A DNA stretch of 64,000 nt from Cucumis sativus (GCF_000004075.3 NC_026655.2:6386001-6450000); one strand, 5' to 3'; positions 12,901-24,686 are shown, counted from the stretch's first letter. The notes: generated by a model from the sequence alone, not told the origin. Numbers and translations are program-made.

Positions 12901-15900
12901 TATCAAGGAAATATTTGTTGATTCTGCTATTCCACATTCTTGGTGCTTGTTTCAATCCGTATAATACCTTCTTCAATTTTAGAACTTTATCCTCTTGACC
13001 TTTCACAGAATAACCAAGAGGTTGTTCTAAGTAGACTTCTTCTTCTAGATATCCATTCAAAAATGCTGATTTGACATCCATATGAGAGATCTTCCAATTA
13101 TTTTGAGCAACAATCGCAATTAACAATCTTATGGTTTCCAAACGAGCAATTGGAGCAAACACTTCATTGTAATCAATGCCTTTTCTTTGAGAATATCCTT
13201 TTGCAACGAATCTTGCTTTGTATCTCTCCAATTCTCCTTTTTCATTTCTTTTTATCTTGAACACTCATTTGACACCTACCGCTTTCTTTCCATTTGGAAG
13301 AGTAGAAAGTTCCCACGTATCATTCTTTTTTATAGCTTTTATCTCTTCATCCATAGCAATCTTCCATTTGTCATTTTGCGAAGCTTTTTCAAAATTCAAA
13401 GGTTCACTTTTGATCTGGTATATGCACATAAGTCATACATTCAAATACTCTCAAATGAGCAATGGATGGTTTTCTTCCTATCCATGCTTGTTGAGGAGTT
13501 TTGTTCCACAAGCTTCTAGTAGGGGAACAATTTGACAAGTATATTGCACATTCAACAACTTGTGCCCAAAATTCTTTTGGTATCTTCTTGCTCTTCAACA
13601 TGCTTCGTGCCATGTTAAATATTGTTCGATTCTTCCTCTCAACAAAACCATTTTGTTGAGGAGTAAATGGAACTGTCATAGGTCGACGAATTCCATTTTC
13701 TGCACAAAATTTTTTGAATTCATTTGAAGTGAATTCACCTCCCCTATCTGATCTCAATGCTTTTATGTAATAACCACTTTCTTTTTCAACAAGAGCTTTA
13801 AATCTCTTGAACATGCCAAATACTTCTGATTTCTCTTTGACAAAATAAATCCAAGTTTTTCGGCTGAAATCATCAATAAATAATAAGAAATAATTATTCT
13901 TACCGAAAGAACTTGGTTTGATCGGTCCACAAAGATCAATGTGAACCAACTCTAGTGGTCTCCTTGCTTTCCAAGATGATTCTTGTGGAAAACTCTTCCT
14001 TGATTGTTTGCCATAAAGACAACCTTCACAAAATTGGTCTAGATGTTTAACATATGGCAACCCTTTCACCATGTTCTTCTTGGCTAATAGTCTCAAGCCA
14101 TCAAAGTTTAAATGCCCAAATCTCAAGTGCCAAATCCAGTTTGGATCTTTCAAACATGACTTTAAACATTTCGCTACATCAGTTTGAATGTTCAATAAAA
14201 ACATTCTATTTTTCGTCATTTGCACTTTAGCAATCATATTGTCATGATTATCTCTTATCAAAAGACGACTATAATCCTTCATCAAAATATTATAGCCTTT
14301 CTCTAAGAGTTGTCCCAAACTCAAAATGTTGTTCTTCATATCAGGTTCATAATAAACATTAGAGATAAACTCATGCTTTCCATTCTTCAAATTGATCAAA
14401 ATTTTACATTTTCCTCTAACTGAAATTTTCGTTGCATCACCAAATATAGTATCACCACCAACAGATTCATCAAGCTCCATGAACATTGATTTACATCCAC
14501 ACATGTGATTTCTTGCACCACTATCAAGATACCATGCATTGTTTTCACATGTTTCCACACCTTTACATGCTAGAAGCAATGATGAATTACCTCTTTCTTC
14601 GTCTTTCTCAGCATAATTTGCATTTTCTTCAACTCTATTTCTGCATTCCCAGGAATAATGGCCAAATTCATGACAATTATAACATTCAACCTGTCTTTTG
14701 TCATACCGCTTGTCATTATTTGATCTTTCTCCATTTAACCTTGAATAATGTTGTCTTCCACGACCCTTTGATGAATTTGATCAGTTTGAATTACTCTCAT
14801 CAAATTTTCTTTGACCAAAGTTTCCTCGACCACGATCTCTGAAATCACCACGTCCACGATTACCACCATGTCTTCGACCTCGATTGCCTTTTTCTAGGTT
14901 GTCTTCCTTGTCTTTTAAATTCAACTTTGACTGAAAAAGTTGCTCAGTCGTCTGCTTGTTCTTCTTAAGAAGCTTCTCTTCGTGGGCTTGTAAAGAACCC
15001 ATAAGTTGATCAATGGACATTGTACTCAAATCCTTTGATTCTTCAATAGCTACAACGATGAAATTGAATTTTTCGTCCAATGAGTGAAGTATCTTTTCTA
15101 CTACTTGCTCATCACTTATTGTCTCACCATATCTTTTCATTTCATTTACTGCTGCTAACAATCTTGACGTATAATCCGAAACCGATTCAGACTCCTTCAT
15201 ATGCAGTGATTCATAATCACCTCTCAATTTTTGAAGGCGAACCTTCTTGACTCGATCTACTCCTTTATACGTATTCTCCAAAATTTGTTATGCTTGATGT
15301 GCAATAGTTGCTCCATAAATTTTCTCAAAATTTGAATCATCAATGGCTTGATGAATGATGGTGAGAGCCTTTTGATCTCTTTTCTTTGTATTTTGTGAAT
15401 TTTCTCGTTGAGCTTGACTCAAAGCTGTATCACTTTCTGGTTCTTCATAACCATTATTAACAATGTCCCACACATGTTGTGAACCAAGTAGAGCTTTCAT
15501 TCGAATACACCAGCTGCTATAATTTTCTTTCGTATATATATATATATATATTCCGAACTCAAGCTCTGATACCACTTTGTTGGAAGCGTACAATGAACAC
15601 CTCAAATAGATAATTACCAAATAGAATATTTAGGAAGAAAACATAAGCTTTATTAGAAGAATCTAACTTTTTTATGTGTATTCTACTCACACTTGGATAA
15701 TTTAGATTACAACATTTCAATCTTATTTATACGATTTTCATGAGCATAACTCATACCACAAATTAAACACAACAATTTAAAACCTACACTTAATTAATAT
15801 GAAAACTCATACTAAATTAACTTTAAACCTTTTAACTTTAAACTTTAACTTTTTCTAACTCTCATAAATCAATTCACATATAACCTATTTATTTAAAGCA

Positions 15901-18154
15901 TGTTTAATTTTCAACGGTGCATGCACCAAGATCATGAGTGTAAAACTCGAAATTACCTTTTAAGGAAAAAACAAAAGACAAAGTTGTTAAATCATGTAGA
16001 ATTGGAATCCACTCCAAATTTCATAATATACAAAAATGATCAACTACTACCCCCAAAATTGTCTCTTCAAAGACTACAGTCAAGGAACAATCTCTTTAAA
16101 TATAAATGCACTTTCAGAAACTTTTTCATTCATTTATAATTCAAACAGGGTCTTCAATATTTGAAAAACATTAATGCAAGTTAAGTTTGTGAAGAAATAG
16201 AATGACTTTGGTGAAGAAATAGAATGACTTACCAAGAAAATCGCTATGGATCGTGGCAATAAGAAGCTCAATCCGTTCTTGGGCAGTTAGCTGGCTAAGA
16301 TCAGTGACAGACAAAAGGTAAGAAATCATATCTCTACTTTTATAAGAAACTGCAATGAGAAGTGGAGTTCCTTCTCTGAAAGTACGAATAAGAGGAAGTT
16401 CATGATTTTTTTCCACCATTAGTTTAGCAATTTTGACAATTCTTGATGTAGCAGCAAAGCAAAGGGCAGTATTTCCATATTTGTCTCGCAAAGCCATGTC
16501 TTTTCGGGTCATTCGACTCACTAACTCCTCCACGAACACACTCTGCTTCGCTCCGGCAGCAACATGAAGAACAGTCTCTTTGTTTCTTGTTATTGCACAA
16601 CGAACGTAATGTGGGTAATCATTTAGGACTAATTCAGCTCTTTTCCAATCACCCTTCAATGCCGATTTGTACAAAAGAAGTCGTCTTGATGTCTCAGCTG
16701 ATCAACATATATATTCATACATACTTTTATTAAATTTCAATAACTGTTATTTGTGTAACAGTGACATTCAATTTTCAAATTCCATTGTTCATATAATTCA
16801 TTTTAGATTTCAATTTGTCTCATAAATTTCAACTCAACAAATATTACAATATTGTAGCATTTTAAATGACCAGGTAATATTTTGGTACATCCTACAAATA
16901 TTTTATTATATAAATGTTGTCCAGAATCCACGAAAAGTATTTCAATCCGTATCCCAGCAAGTTGCATAAAATACCTAAAATAATTGAACATAAAGTACCT
17001 AAGTATTTCTATGCACACACACAAATTCTCATACATACGTGTTATCCACGATACACCTAAGTATTCTTCTTACAGTTTAATGTTGTTGCATTTGAAAAAT
17101 AACTTTAATAATGAGTACTATATTAATGTTGTTGTATAAGTGTCTACCTAGTCGAGATATATCAGATGGATTCTACATCTGTACTCTTATTAAAATAAAA
17201 CTATATTAAAATTTTAAAAATAATGGCAAATTGCAAAAATCACCTTGACAAATCATGATCCTAAGTTGCATTCAGATATATTTCCAGGCTTTCAATTGTA
17301 AAAATGGATTGGGATAGTTGCAAATTTAGCTATTAGATTCAAAATAATTAAGTATATAACAACATTTTAAAAAATTTGTAAATATAACATAATTTGTCAA
17401 ATTCTATCAATGATATAAGTTTATCATCGATAGACCATGTTGTAAATATTAACTAATAGACCATAGATACAAGTCTATCAGCGATAGTTTTTCTATATTT
17501 GCAATTTTTTTAAATGTTGTTATATCCTTAATTATTATTCCTCAAAATGGTCATCGATTACAATTATCTAAATGAATTCTCAACCTTTACAACAATGGTA
17601 GAAATTTGATCCAAAACGATAAAATTCTATCCTTATATAAGTTTAAGAGTCCAATTTTAATAAATTCGAGCATTAACTATTAAAAGTTTCTTATTTGCTA
17701 TTACAACTATATTGTATAAAGAGGTTCTTGATGTAATTTGCTAAAAAAAAAAAAAGAAAAGATTTTTTCTCTCTCATCCCCGAGGCCCCAACCTCTTCCC
17801 TTCCATTGTCCCTTCATCATTTCCCCACCCACAATCGCTGCCGTTCTTAATTATTTGATTTTGAAACCAAAAAGACTAATCTAACTCAAATCCCAGACCT
17901 CAAAATGTTATGAAAATCAGTTAAACAATTATATTTAAATTAAACGAGAGTATAAAATTTTAATTACCTCGATTTTTCTCCATGGGGTCCGAATCCAGTT
18001 CATAATCGGAGACTATTGTGCGGCTTATTTCCTGTGTCGTGCAATTGGACAAGTGGGCGGCAGAAGTTGGTTCCGATTCGGCATCGTCAACCGTATATGA
18101 CGGTGGTGAAATGAAGTTGTGTTCAACAACAACCTCTACTCGTTGTTGTTCCAT
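9906..18154 (-). CDS. Ankyrin-repeat/PGG membrane protein, gene B (copia element in intron 2)
   Basis: Four exons: 17968-18154, 16233-16697, 10875-11545 and 9906-10541. Together they give 1959 nt, a closed frame of 652 residues. Exon 1 (62 aa) starts [13 protein letters not shown] and is acidic. Exon 2 holds the first ankyrin repeats ([38 protein letters not shown]). Exon 3 joins the [10 protein letters not shown] segment to the second ankyrin block ([40 protein letters not shown]). Exon 4 holds [12 protein letters not shown] (about residue 485), FTVPGGND (about 515) and three further hydrophobic helices: the PGG domain with four membrane spans. Donors are G|gtaatt, G|gtaagt and AAG|gtatgt. 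A 4.26 kb copia element enlarges intron 2 to about 4.7 kb. About 27 residues at the exon 3 fusion (RFNSKLF...LPSN) are absent from paralogues and occupy the place of an intron. Likely role: membrane-linked defence or cell-death regulation, by family only. Confidence 0.85.
11659..11877 (-). repeat. 3' LTR of the copia element (internally deleted)
   Basis: 219 bp, matching the 5' LTR closely except for a missing block of about 120 bp between CATACCACAAA and TTATTTATTTAAAG. It starts TGTTGG and ends CAACA in plus-strand reading. Since both LTRs arise identical at insertion, the deletion happened afterwards. Confidence 0.93.
11878..11886 (-). other. Polypurine tract of the copia element
   Basis: In element sense the sequence AAGGGAGGA directly abuts the 3' LTR (TGTTG). 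This is the expected position and composition of the plus-strand primer site. Confidence 0.8.
11885..14640 (-). pseudogene. Copia pol remnant: protease, integrase, reverse transcriptase, RNase H
   Basis: The protease motif DSGA lies in [13 protein letters not shown] (about 14520). The gag-pre-integrase region shows [13 protein letters not shown] and CEGCLYGKQ. The integrase core follows ([42 protein letters not shown], 13404-14579). After PDQK near 13410 the frame shifts, and roughly the usual linker of about 100 residues is missing. Reverse transcriptase and RNase H occupy 11885-13264, with [11 protein letters not shown], the active-site variant YVNDLIFTG (N where D is usual), DRKSTSGF and [14 protein letters not shown] at about 13265 replaces the tryptophan codon expected before [11 protein letters not shown]. 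The product is therefore broken in at least two places. Confidence 0.9.
14640..15550 (-). pseudogene. Copia gag remnant (UBN2-type capsid and zinc knuckle)
   Basis: The capsid-like part reads [16 protein letters not shown] (about 15500) and [18 protein letters not shown], and a basic RG-rich segment follows. A CCHC zinc knuckle ([14 protein letters not shown]) lies at about 14645-14690. A TAA at about 15285 and a TGA at about 14780 interrupt the frame. A (TA)n run at 15533-15550 replaces the expected N-terminus and start codon: only about 20 bases separate the primer site from the first capsid codons. Confidence 0.88.
15563..15574 (-). other. Primer-binding site of the copia element
   Basis: In element sense the sequence TGGTATCAGAGC lies three bases inside the 5' LTR. 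It is the standard complement to the 3' end of initiator methionine tRNA used by many plant copia elements. Confidence 0.92.
15578..15916 (-). repeat. 5' LTR of the copia element
   Basis: About 339 bp, starting TGTTGGAAGC in plus-strand reading. It ends CAACG where the other LTR has CAACA, so the terminal base is probably mutated. It is full length compared with the 219-bp 3' LTR. Confidence 0.93.
16698..17967 (-). other. Intron 1 of gene B
   Basis: Donor CGAG|gtaatt at 17967 and acceptor ttgatcag at 16698. A foldback element lies at 17315-17560 and the remainder is AT-rich. Small open frames in it (for example 16803-17036) show no recognisable domain. Confidence 0.7.
17315..17560. repeat. 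Foldback element (family 1)
   Basis: The two arms are near inverted copies. The left arm reads AATAATTAAGTATATAACAA then CATTTTAAAAAATTTG; the right arm, reversed, reads AATAATTAAGGATATAACAA then CATTTAAAAAAATTGC. The centre contains CTATCAATGATA, CATCGATAGACC and TCTATCAGCGATAG, themselves short palindromes. There is no coding capacity. It looks like a MITE or foldback element that relies on another element's transposase. Confidence 0.7.
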
Positions 18155-19493
18155 AGAATTAATGGGTAAGAGCTGGAAAAGATTGCAGACAAGAATCTAT
18201 TACACCATTTCCAATTAGCCAAGAATTGACGAATTCAGGCCAACGATAAAGTTAAAAAAGAACAGAGAGAGAGAGAGAGAGGGAGAGAAAATGACAGATA
18301 AAAACTGAGCATATGGCAGTACAAAATAGTGATGGGTAGTTGAATAATGGCCTACTGGCTAAGAGTGTGCTTAATATCAACTTGGAAGCCCATTATTTTG
18401 TGGCAACTTTCGAGGAAGGGGTCAATTTTGGAGGCTTTTGGGTGTGGGATTTGTCAAATGTGAATAATATTTTTTATTTTTTGAAAAGATTTATTCCACG
18501 TCTGAATCTATGATTATCTTTCTCCTCATTATAAAAAGAGAGAAGGTGTTTGCGATTCAGTGTATGTTTGAAAGAATCTTTCAAGATTGTTTGATATCTT
18601 CATGATTCAAGTTGTATGTGGGATAAGAGCTTCAAAGAAGAGTTAGTAATTTGATACAAAATCAAGTTTGGTCATCTTCATTAGATTTAAATACAATTCA
18701 AGAGATCTTTATTACTTTTAGTTTCTTTTTATTACTAAAAAAATACTAAATTTAGGAAGAGTCTCTTCTAGATTGTTAAAGTATTATACTCGTTTGAATC
18801 TTAATAATATATGTTTATCTAAGCTCTAAAAACTCTTTAGACAAAAGTGGGTTATTCACTAAACTGAATTAACAAAGTTTTATGTGTTTTCTGTCTTATT
18901 TATCTTTTTGCTCGTTTAACTATTTCTCTAGTTGTTAACTAAAAAGTGATAGCTAAATTAGATCTACTATCTAATTATTTTCAAGAGGGTTATTGGATGT
19001 GTAAAGTTTTATAAGTTGAATTTTTCATAGAAATAGTAGCAATGTAGTAATCCTAGAATGTAGCAATGTACTACTAACTCATTTGGTTTTTGCTTTTGAT
19101 TTTTTAGTTTTTAGAAAAAAGTTATTCTATTTTGATCAAAGTTAAAGTTACAAAATATATATATATATAATGTTGAAAGGTTTTGTTTTTAATCTAATTA
19201 AAGAATTTAAGATATAATTTAGTTTCTACATTTATTTATTTATATATCAGCATATATTTACTTCAAGAAGTGGGAATATAATAAAGAAGTTGAGTGCTAG
19301 GTGATATGTTGATACACTAACGAACAGATATCCACAAAAAATGTTATATGTGAAGCGAGCACTTAAAAGTCTTCATTATAATCAAGGTCTTACTCAACAC
19401 ATGAAGAAGCAAAAATGGAATGAAACCCAATATATCTTCCAATTCAGTTTTTTTAACAAGAATGTTCTCACATAACCAATGCAACACCCCTAG
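18155..19493. other. Intergenic between gene C (3' side) and gene B (5' side)
   Basis: Contains the presumed promoter and 5' UTR of gene B. An 18263-18282 GA run reads as a CT-rich pyrimidine patch on the gene's strand, a common plant core-promoter feature. I found no clear TATA box and no gene. Confidence 0.5.
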
Positions 19494-22400
19494 CTAGTTT
19501 GCTATATCACGTGCAAGATTTACAAGAACTGAATACGATGAGAGAAATTTTCGTTGACGAGGCTTAAAAAGAAATCTAGACAAAAAAGTGTTGTGAAAAG
19601 TGTCGATCCACAGTTTGAATTGAAGTGCACAACAACCAATTGGAATAATTGCCATTGCAGCAATAGTGATGGGAACACCAATGTTAGCCTCATGGTAGAT
19701 CAAAAAGAAGGCTGCAGTAAAGGCGATGACCATGCATACGATGGAGAAGAATAGCATTGTGAGTCCAAACAGCAATCTTAAAGGCAGTGAATGCAAAAAG
19801 TCGTCTTCTGCATAACGAGAAGTTAGCATCGATAAAAACAACAAAATAGAACTTGAGGATGTGATCAAACCAGCTGCATCCGACATTACAAAAACAGTGA
19901 ACCAAACTTCCTGTCTATGAATAGGAGTGCCAGTACTTTCGTTTCCACCACCAGGTATTGTAAAGGCTGCAGCGAAAACTACTGTGGCGATTAGAGTGGC
20001 AACAAGCATACATGAGTTTGCAGTGTTCTTCATCCACTCCTCGCCTTTTCGGCGAAGATGCGCATGTTCTTTGGTGAATAATTCACGTGGTGTTAACTTG
20101 ATAGAAACATCATCTGTATCACATTTGGCCTCCAATTGAGAAGGCAAAACTATCTTCTCCACTTCCTTAAACCAAAGTAATTCACGTTGCATTTGAAGTG
20201 CAGCTCCTGAGACCTTATTGAGATGGTTTAAAGCAGCTAGTTTTGCAGCCAAATGTAAAATGTTATAGTTACCCTTAAGAGTTTTATACTTTGTTGAGAA
20301 GTCCTTCACTCCACTATTGTGATGTATTAGATTGAACACATTCTCGAGTCGATTTTCGACAGCTATGTGAAAAATGGTCTTCCCATCATCATCTTCTTCC
20401 CATACAATATCTGGATTTGATTCGATTAGTATAATTAAAAACTCAACGTTTCCTGCTTTTGCAGCATCGTGTAGTAGTCTTGTAGATAGTTTAATGAAGT
20501 TGTCATTTCGTGGGAAGTTTTTCTGAAAAGCCAGCCATAATTGTTTAACTAATTTACGAGCGAACTTCTTCATCATATCTTTTCTGTAGATTCCTTTGAA
20601 GCCTGACAGTGTCAAAAGATAATAATGGAGCAAAGTTTTTTGAAAAAATAATTAAACAATTAGAGCTAATTAAGTAGTTTTTGAATTAAATTAATAAAAA
20701 CTAACAATGATTATTGATGGACTTTTTCCAAAAGTTGAATCTCTTCCTGCCACCGATTGCTGATGATTTTCTGGCTAGCACAAGCAATGCAAGCTCATTG
20801 TTGTTATTTTCGTCTTCCACAATTGCTAACTTCTCATTTTTTTCAAAAATCTTCATACTCATGTCTGTTAAGAAAATCCAATCCAAGTTAAGGGTAAATC
20901 AAAAAGTTAGGAGAATGCAAGGTATTAAATAAACATGACGAAGTTCCAAGGTATTAAATATCCCAGAATGATAGATCATCACAGCTTTCAAAATGGAACA
21001 GAGATCTTTAAAGATTTGAAACAAGAAAACAAAGAAACCCAAAAAGAACATCGGCGGAGACAGAGATTAGACAGAGGTAGGGGTGACAATCAGAATTGAA
21101 TATCTAATAAAACCGAGCTTTGACACCATGTTAACTTTGTGTATATTATTGAATAATTAACATAATCAAAATACACTGAATTACACAAACAAAGGAAAGA
21201 ATAGTAAAAAAAATAAGGAAAAGATACAAAAAAATAAAAAAAAATAAAAAAAATAAAAATGGTGAAGTGAATGATTAGTTACCATAGAAGTTGCTATGTA
21301 TGGAGGCAATAAGTAGCTCAAATTGCTCTTGGATGTTGAATTTGTCGATGTCAGTGACTTGGAGAAGGTAAGAAGCCATCTCTCTGCGTTTGCAAGAAAT
21401 GGCCATGAACAATGGAGTTTTATTTTCAAAGCCATGAATAAGTGGAAGTTCAGAATTTTTTTTCACTATTAACTCAGCATTTCTGACAGGTCCTGATATA
21501 GCAGCAAAGCAAAGGGCAGTGTTATTATGTTTGTTTTTCAATGCCACCTCATCTGAACTCATTTTCTCCATCAACTTTTCTACAATACCACTATGCTTTG
21601 ATCCAGCAGAAATATGAAGAAGGTTCTCTTCATCTCTTGTTATTGAATCCATTACAGTAAATGTTCCCCACAACTCTTGTTTTGTTAACAGGTATTCAAC
21701 CATTCCCCAATTTCCGCCCAATGCAGCTTGATGTAGTAAGCTTCTTCTGAATTCGTGATATATAAAAGTACCTGCCAATTCTCCTTATCAATAATTTTAA
21801 ACTACTTTGGGTTATACTTTGGAAAAAAAAAAGAATTAAAATAATTAATTATGAAGTAATAGAATTTTAAAATTAATATAAATTTTGAAGAAAAATAGTG
21901 AAACATATGGGAAATTGGTGTAAGTGGCAAAACTCCTAAAAATATCTATAAATATAGCAAAGTTTCATTGTATATATATGATGTGTGATAGACAATGTTA
22001 AACATTGGTAGTCATCTTATCAATCTATATTTGTTATATTTGTAACTATTTGGATTCATTTTGTTATATTTTGAAAACAAATCATAGCTAATTATAATAT
22101 CTTTATGTTTTAATATCTTTATGTCTCTAAAAGTAAAAATATAATTCTTGGAATGAATAGGAAACCAAATTAAAATCTTCAATGGTAAAATAGTAATAAA
22201 AGGAAACTGGATGGGAAGAAGATGCCAAAAGGGCATTTTCGCAATAAAAATTTTAGGATAAGATATTGAGCATGTCTACCATTTTTATGTGGACAGTAGC
22301 AACGCATTTTAAAAATTGAAGGCAGAGTATGAAACAAATACCAAAACTTGGAACCTTGGCTTTTAGATCCGAATCATCTGCTTCTGCCCCATCTATTGTC

Positions 22401-22621
22401 TGGCTATCCGGCTCCGTGGGATTGCACAATGTTAACTGATCAGCAGCAGTGGGTGGCAATTGGGAGTCGTCAGCCGCCGTAGAGGGCGGAGGAATAATGG
22501 GTTGGCCTTCAACAACAATCTCTACTTGCTCATGATGTGAAGATGTAGTAGTAGTAGTTGTTGTTAGGCTTAAACTACCACTTTGAATTGGAATTGAAGG
22601 GGAACTCTTCGACTTTCTCAT
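19494..22621 (-). CDS. Ankyrin-repeat/PGG membrane protein, gene C
   Basis: Four exons: 22342-22621, 21283-21771, 20706-20864 and 19494-20602. They sum to 2037 nt, a closed frame of 678 residues. Exon 1 (93 aa) begins MRKSKSSPSIP, has a threonine run coded by a short (ACT/ACA)n repeat, and carries VEIVVEGQPI. Exon 2 has LLHQAALGGNWGMVEYL, NLLHISAGSKHSGIVEKL and [11 protein letters not shown]. Exon 3 has the diverged repeat ELALLVLARK, where paralogues have [10 protein letters not shown]. The last exon merges the second ankyrin block ([45 protein letters not shown]) with the PGG domain ([20 protein letters not shown] around residue 528, three more hydrophobic spans). The intron found here in B and E is absent: codons run straight through LLWFKEVEKIV. 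Splice sites are TTTG|gtattt, TATG|gtaact and ATT|gttagt. Membrane defence or cell-death regulator by homology. Confidence 0.88.
21772..22341 (-). other. Intron 1 of gene C with a weak foldback copy
   Basis: Runs from donor G|gtattt to acceptor ttggcag. Between about 21900 and 22080 are the foldback words AAATATAGCAAAGTTTC, GTGATAGACAATG and ATTTGTTATATTTGTAACTA, a diverged family 1 copy. Confidence 0.6.
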
Positions 22622-23224
22622 CTCTTCTTCCTTACCAGCTGCAGCTTTCTCCTCCTCACAGCAAACTTCTGTTCGTTAGATGAGATATATGTAGTAATTA
22701 TTAGTCTCCGCATAAGTACAAAAATCGAAAAGAAAAGAAAAGAAGAAAAAAAGATATAATAAAACTATTTTTAATTATACATGATTGAATGCATTAATCT
22801 GTAGTATTTGATTTTAGAGATTGAAAGACTTGTTTTGACAACGGTGGTATTATTTTGCCGCCGGGTTTGTCAAGTGGGAGAAATATTAAATTTGCAAATG
22901 GGCATATATATATTTTTAGTTGGCTTGACAATGACTTTTCCATTTCGTGACATTTTGTGGACTCTTCATCTCATCTATTTCCATTTTGACGAGTCAAAAA
23001 TAAAGGGTTCATTAGGAAATGAAAGAGTAAAAATGCTACTTTGTGCCTCCATTTGAATTATATTTATGTTAACTTGGAGTAGTGTCTCCAACTTTCCGTC
23101 TCTTCCACCTTGGGGGTTGAGCCCGGTAGTAAACATTTTCCCCCTACCTTCCGTTTTAAAATTTTTAATCTATTGCTTTATCGTACAAAGAATACAATAT
23201 TAAACAACTTATTAATTAAATAAT

Positions 23225-23450
23225 AAAAAAGTGTCAAAAATAATAAATTTTAAAATATTTATAACATATAGCAAAATTTTCAGATTCTATCAATAATAAA
23301 TATCGATAGACATTGATATGTTTCTAACAATGACATTGATAACAAATGATAGAAGTCTGTCAATTTTTATCAATGATAAAATTCAAAATTTTGCTATACC
23401 TTATAAATATTTTAATTTATTTTACTGTTTTTAAAAATGTCTCATTAAAT
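23225..23450. repeat. Foldback element (family 2)
   Basis: The left arm has AAAATATTTATAACATATAG then CAAAATTTTCAG. The right arm is its inverted match: ATTCAAAATTTTGCTATACC then TTATAAATATTTTAATTTAT, ending AAAAATGTCTC. The centre contains CTATCAATAATAAATATCGA and GATAGAAGTCTGTCA. It has no coding capacity. Similar copies occur at 33.3, 33.6, 35.1, 51.8, 54.6 and 62.4 kb. Confidence 0.7.
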
Positions 23451-23861
23451 AATTGTATAATTTCAATTTTTCTATTTTAAAACATCGTGTATTTATTTTT
23501 TAAACTTAATGGTGACATGATATATTTAAATAGAAAAATCTTAAAATATAACAAAATGAATTAAAATATTTAAAATTTTAGATTATATCAATGATATATA
23601 CGAATGTGCACAAGAATAATATGTTTTCACAAAATAGTTCCAAAAGAACTTAGGAATTTGACGACCTTCACAAAAAAACGTTTTAATATATATTCGCATA
23701 TCTAGAGTAATTAATGGATAAACTTTGTTCATATTATAGTTTTCTTTGTAAATATTGTTCATGTCATCCAAAAATTGAAGGAAAAACGTTGAAGTAATAA
23801 GTGTAAATGAAGATAAAGTCCAAGAATGAAAATGAAAAGGAAAATTGCAATTGATGACCAT

Positions 23862-24120
23862 TTCAAGAATAATAATTAAGGATATGACAACATTTTAAAA
23901 AAATTGCAAATATAGCAAAACTATCACGGATAGACTTGTATCGTTGATAGACTTCGTATGGTCTATCAGTGATAGACCAATATTTGCAACATGGTCTATC
24001 GATTATAGACTTATATCATTGATATAATTTAATAAATTTTGCTATAATTGTAAATTTTTTAAAATGTTGCTATATATTTAATTATTTTGAATCCAATTGC
24101 TAAATTTGCAACTATCTCAA
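23862..24120. repeat. Foldback element (family 1, best copy)
   Basis: The arms of about 50 bp begin AATAATTAAGGATATGACAA on the left and, reversed, AAAATAATTAAATATATAGC on the right. Both then read AACATTTTAAAAAA(A)TT and ATAGCAAAA. Between them are repeated short palindromes such as TCTATCAGTGATAGAC. The arrangement is that of a MITE-like foldback of about 250 bp. Confidence 0.75.
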
Positions 24121-24249
24121 ATAATATAATATTTCATGGAGTGTTAAACCATTTAGTGGCGCAGGTAGTAAGACCAAATGGAGTGTTAAACCATTTGCAA
24201 CTATCTCAAATAATATAATAAGTACATATATTAAAAATGTACTTATTGA

Positions 24250-24342
24250 TTCTTATTCATTTCATTAATGAAGTGGAGACGATGAAAATACTACGATGGT
24301 GTTCACATAGTGGAGATGTCCTGATGCATTTCATATCTTTTT
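24250..24342 (+). mobile_element. Short LINE 3'-tail fragment
   Basis: TTCTTATTCATTTCATTAATGAAGTGG and TAGTGGAGATGTCCTGATGCA match the last bases of the LINE at 58.2-60.1 kb (TCTTATTCATTAATGAAGCG, CTAGTGGAGATATCCTGGTG). Only the 3' untranslated tail is present. Confidence 0.65.
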
Positions 24343-24686
24343 CTTAAAAAGAATTAAATTTGGGTATTCCCTCAAATGAGAAGACGACTAGCAAAGCACA
24401 TCACAAAATGTTATTGAGTTACAGTACTTTCAAAGTAATCTTGGGGACTTCTTGAAGAGAAGTTTGTTTGCAGTTTTTTGGTGTGTCAATTTTGATCAAT
24501 ACAAGACGAAGAGCAAGAGCAGTAAACGGAGTGATAAAAGGATTGCATAGTTTACGTGAAATTGGTTCAAAATACTCACAAATATCATAACTCTTTCTTA
24601 CAATAGAAAAGATTAAAAGTTTAATAATGAAACAAACTAAACACACAACCTTTAAATTAAAACTCTCACCCAAAATAGCATTTTGT

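Larger units (their letters stand above)
11659..15916 (-). mobile_element. Ty1/copia LTR retrotransposon, decayed, inside intron 2 of gene B
   Basis: The element is bounded by LTRs beginning TGTTGGAAGCGTACAA and ending TTTTCAAC(A/G). It is flanked by the 5-bp duplication GTGCA (11654-11658 and 15917-15921), possibly 6 bp, GGTGCA. It is oriented minus, the same sense as gene B: the 5' LTR is on the right, followed by a methionine-tRNA primer site, gag, protease, integrase, reverse transcriptase, RNase H, a polypurine tract and the 3' LTR. Domain order integrase before reverse transcriptase makes it copia type. At least three in-frame stops, one deletion with a frameshift and loss of the gag start show it can no longer move by itself. 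Confidence 0.95.
22622..24249. other. Intergenic between genes C and D
   Basis: Upstream region of gene C. It contains two well-preserved foldback elements (23225-23450 and 23862-24120). The open frames 22808-23056 and 23583-23861 lack any domain or family resemblance, and I do not call them genes. GAGTGTTAAACCATTT and ATCTCAAATAATATAATA are each repeated within 24110-24225, a small local duplication. Confidence 0.55.

Noticed and set aside
14486-14842. Plus-strand frame inside the copia element
   Set aside because: It is a shadow of gag-pol on the minus strand, with no domain of its own.
22808-23056. Frame of 82 residues upstream of gene C
   Set aside because: No family resemblance, starts and ends in AT-rich spacer, and no splice or promoter support.
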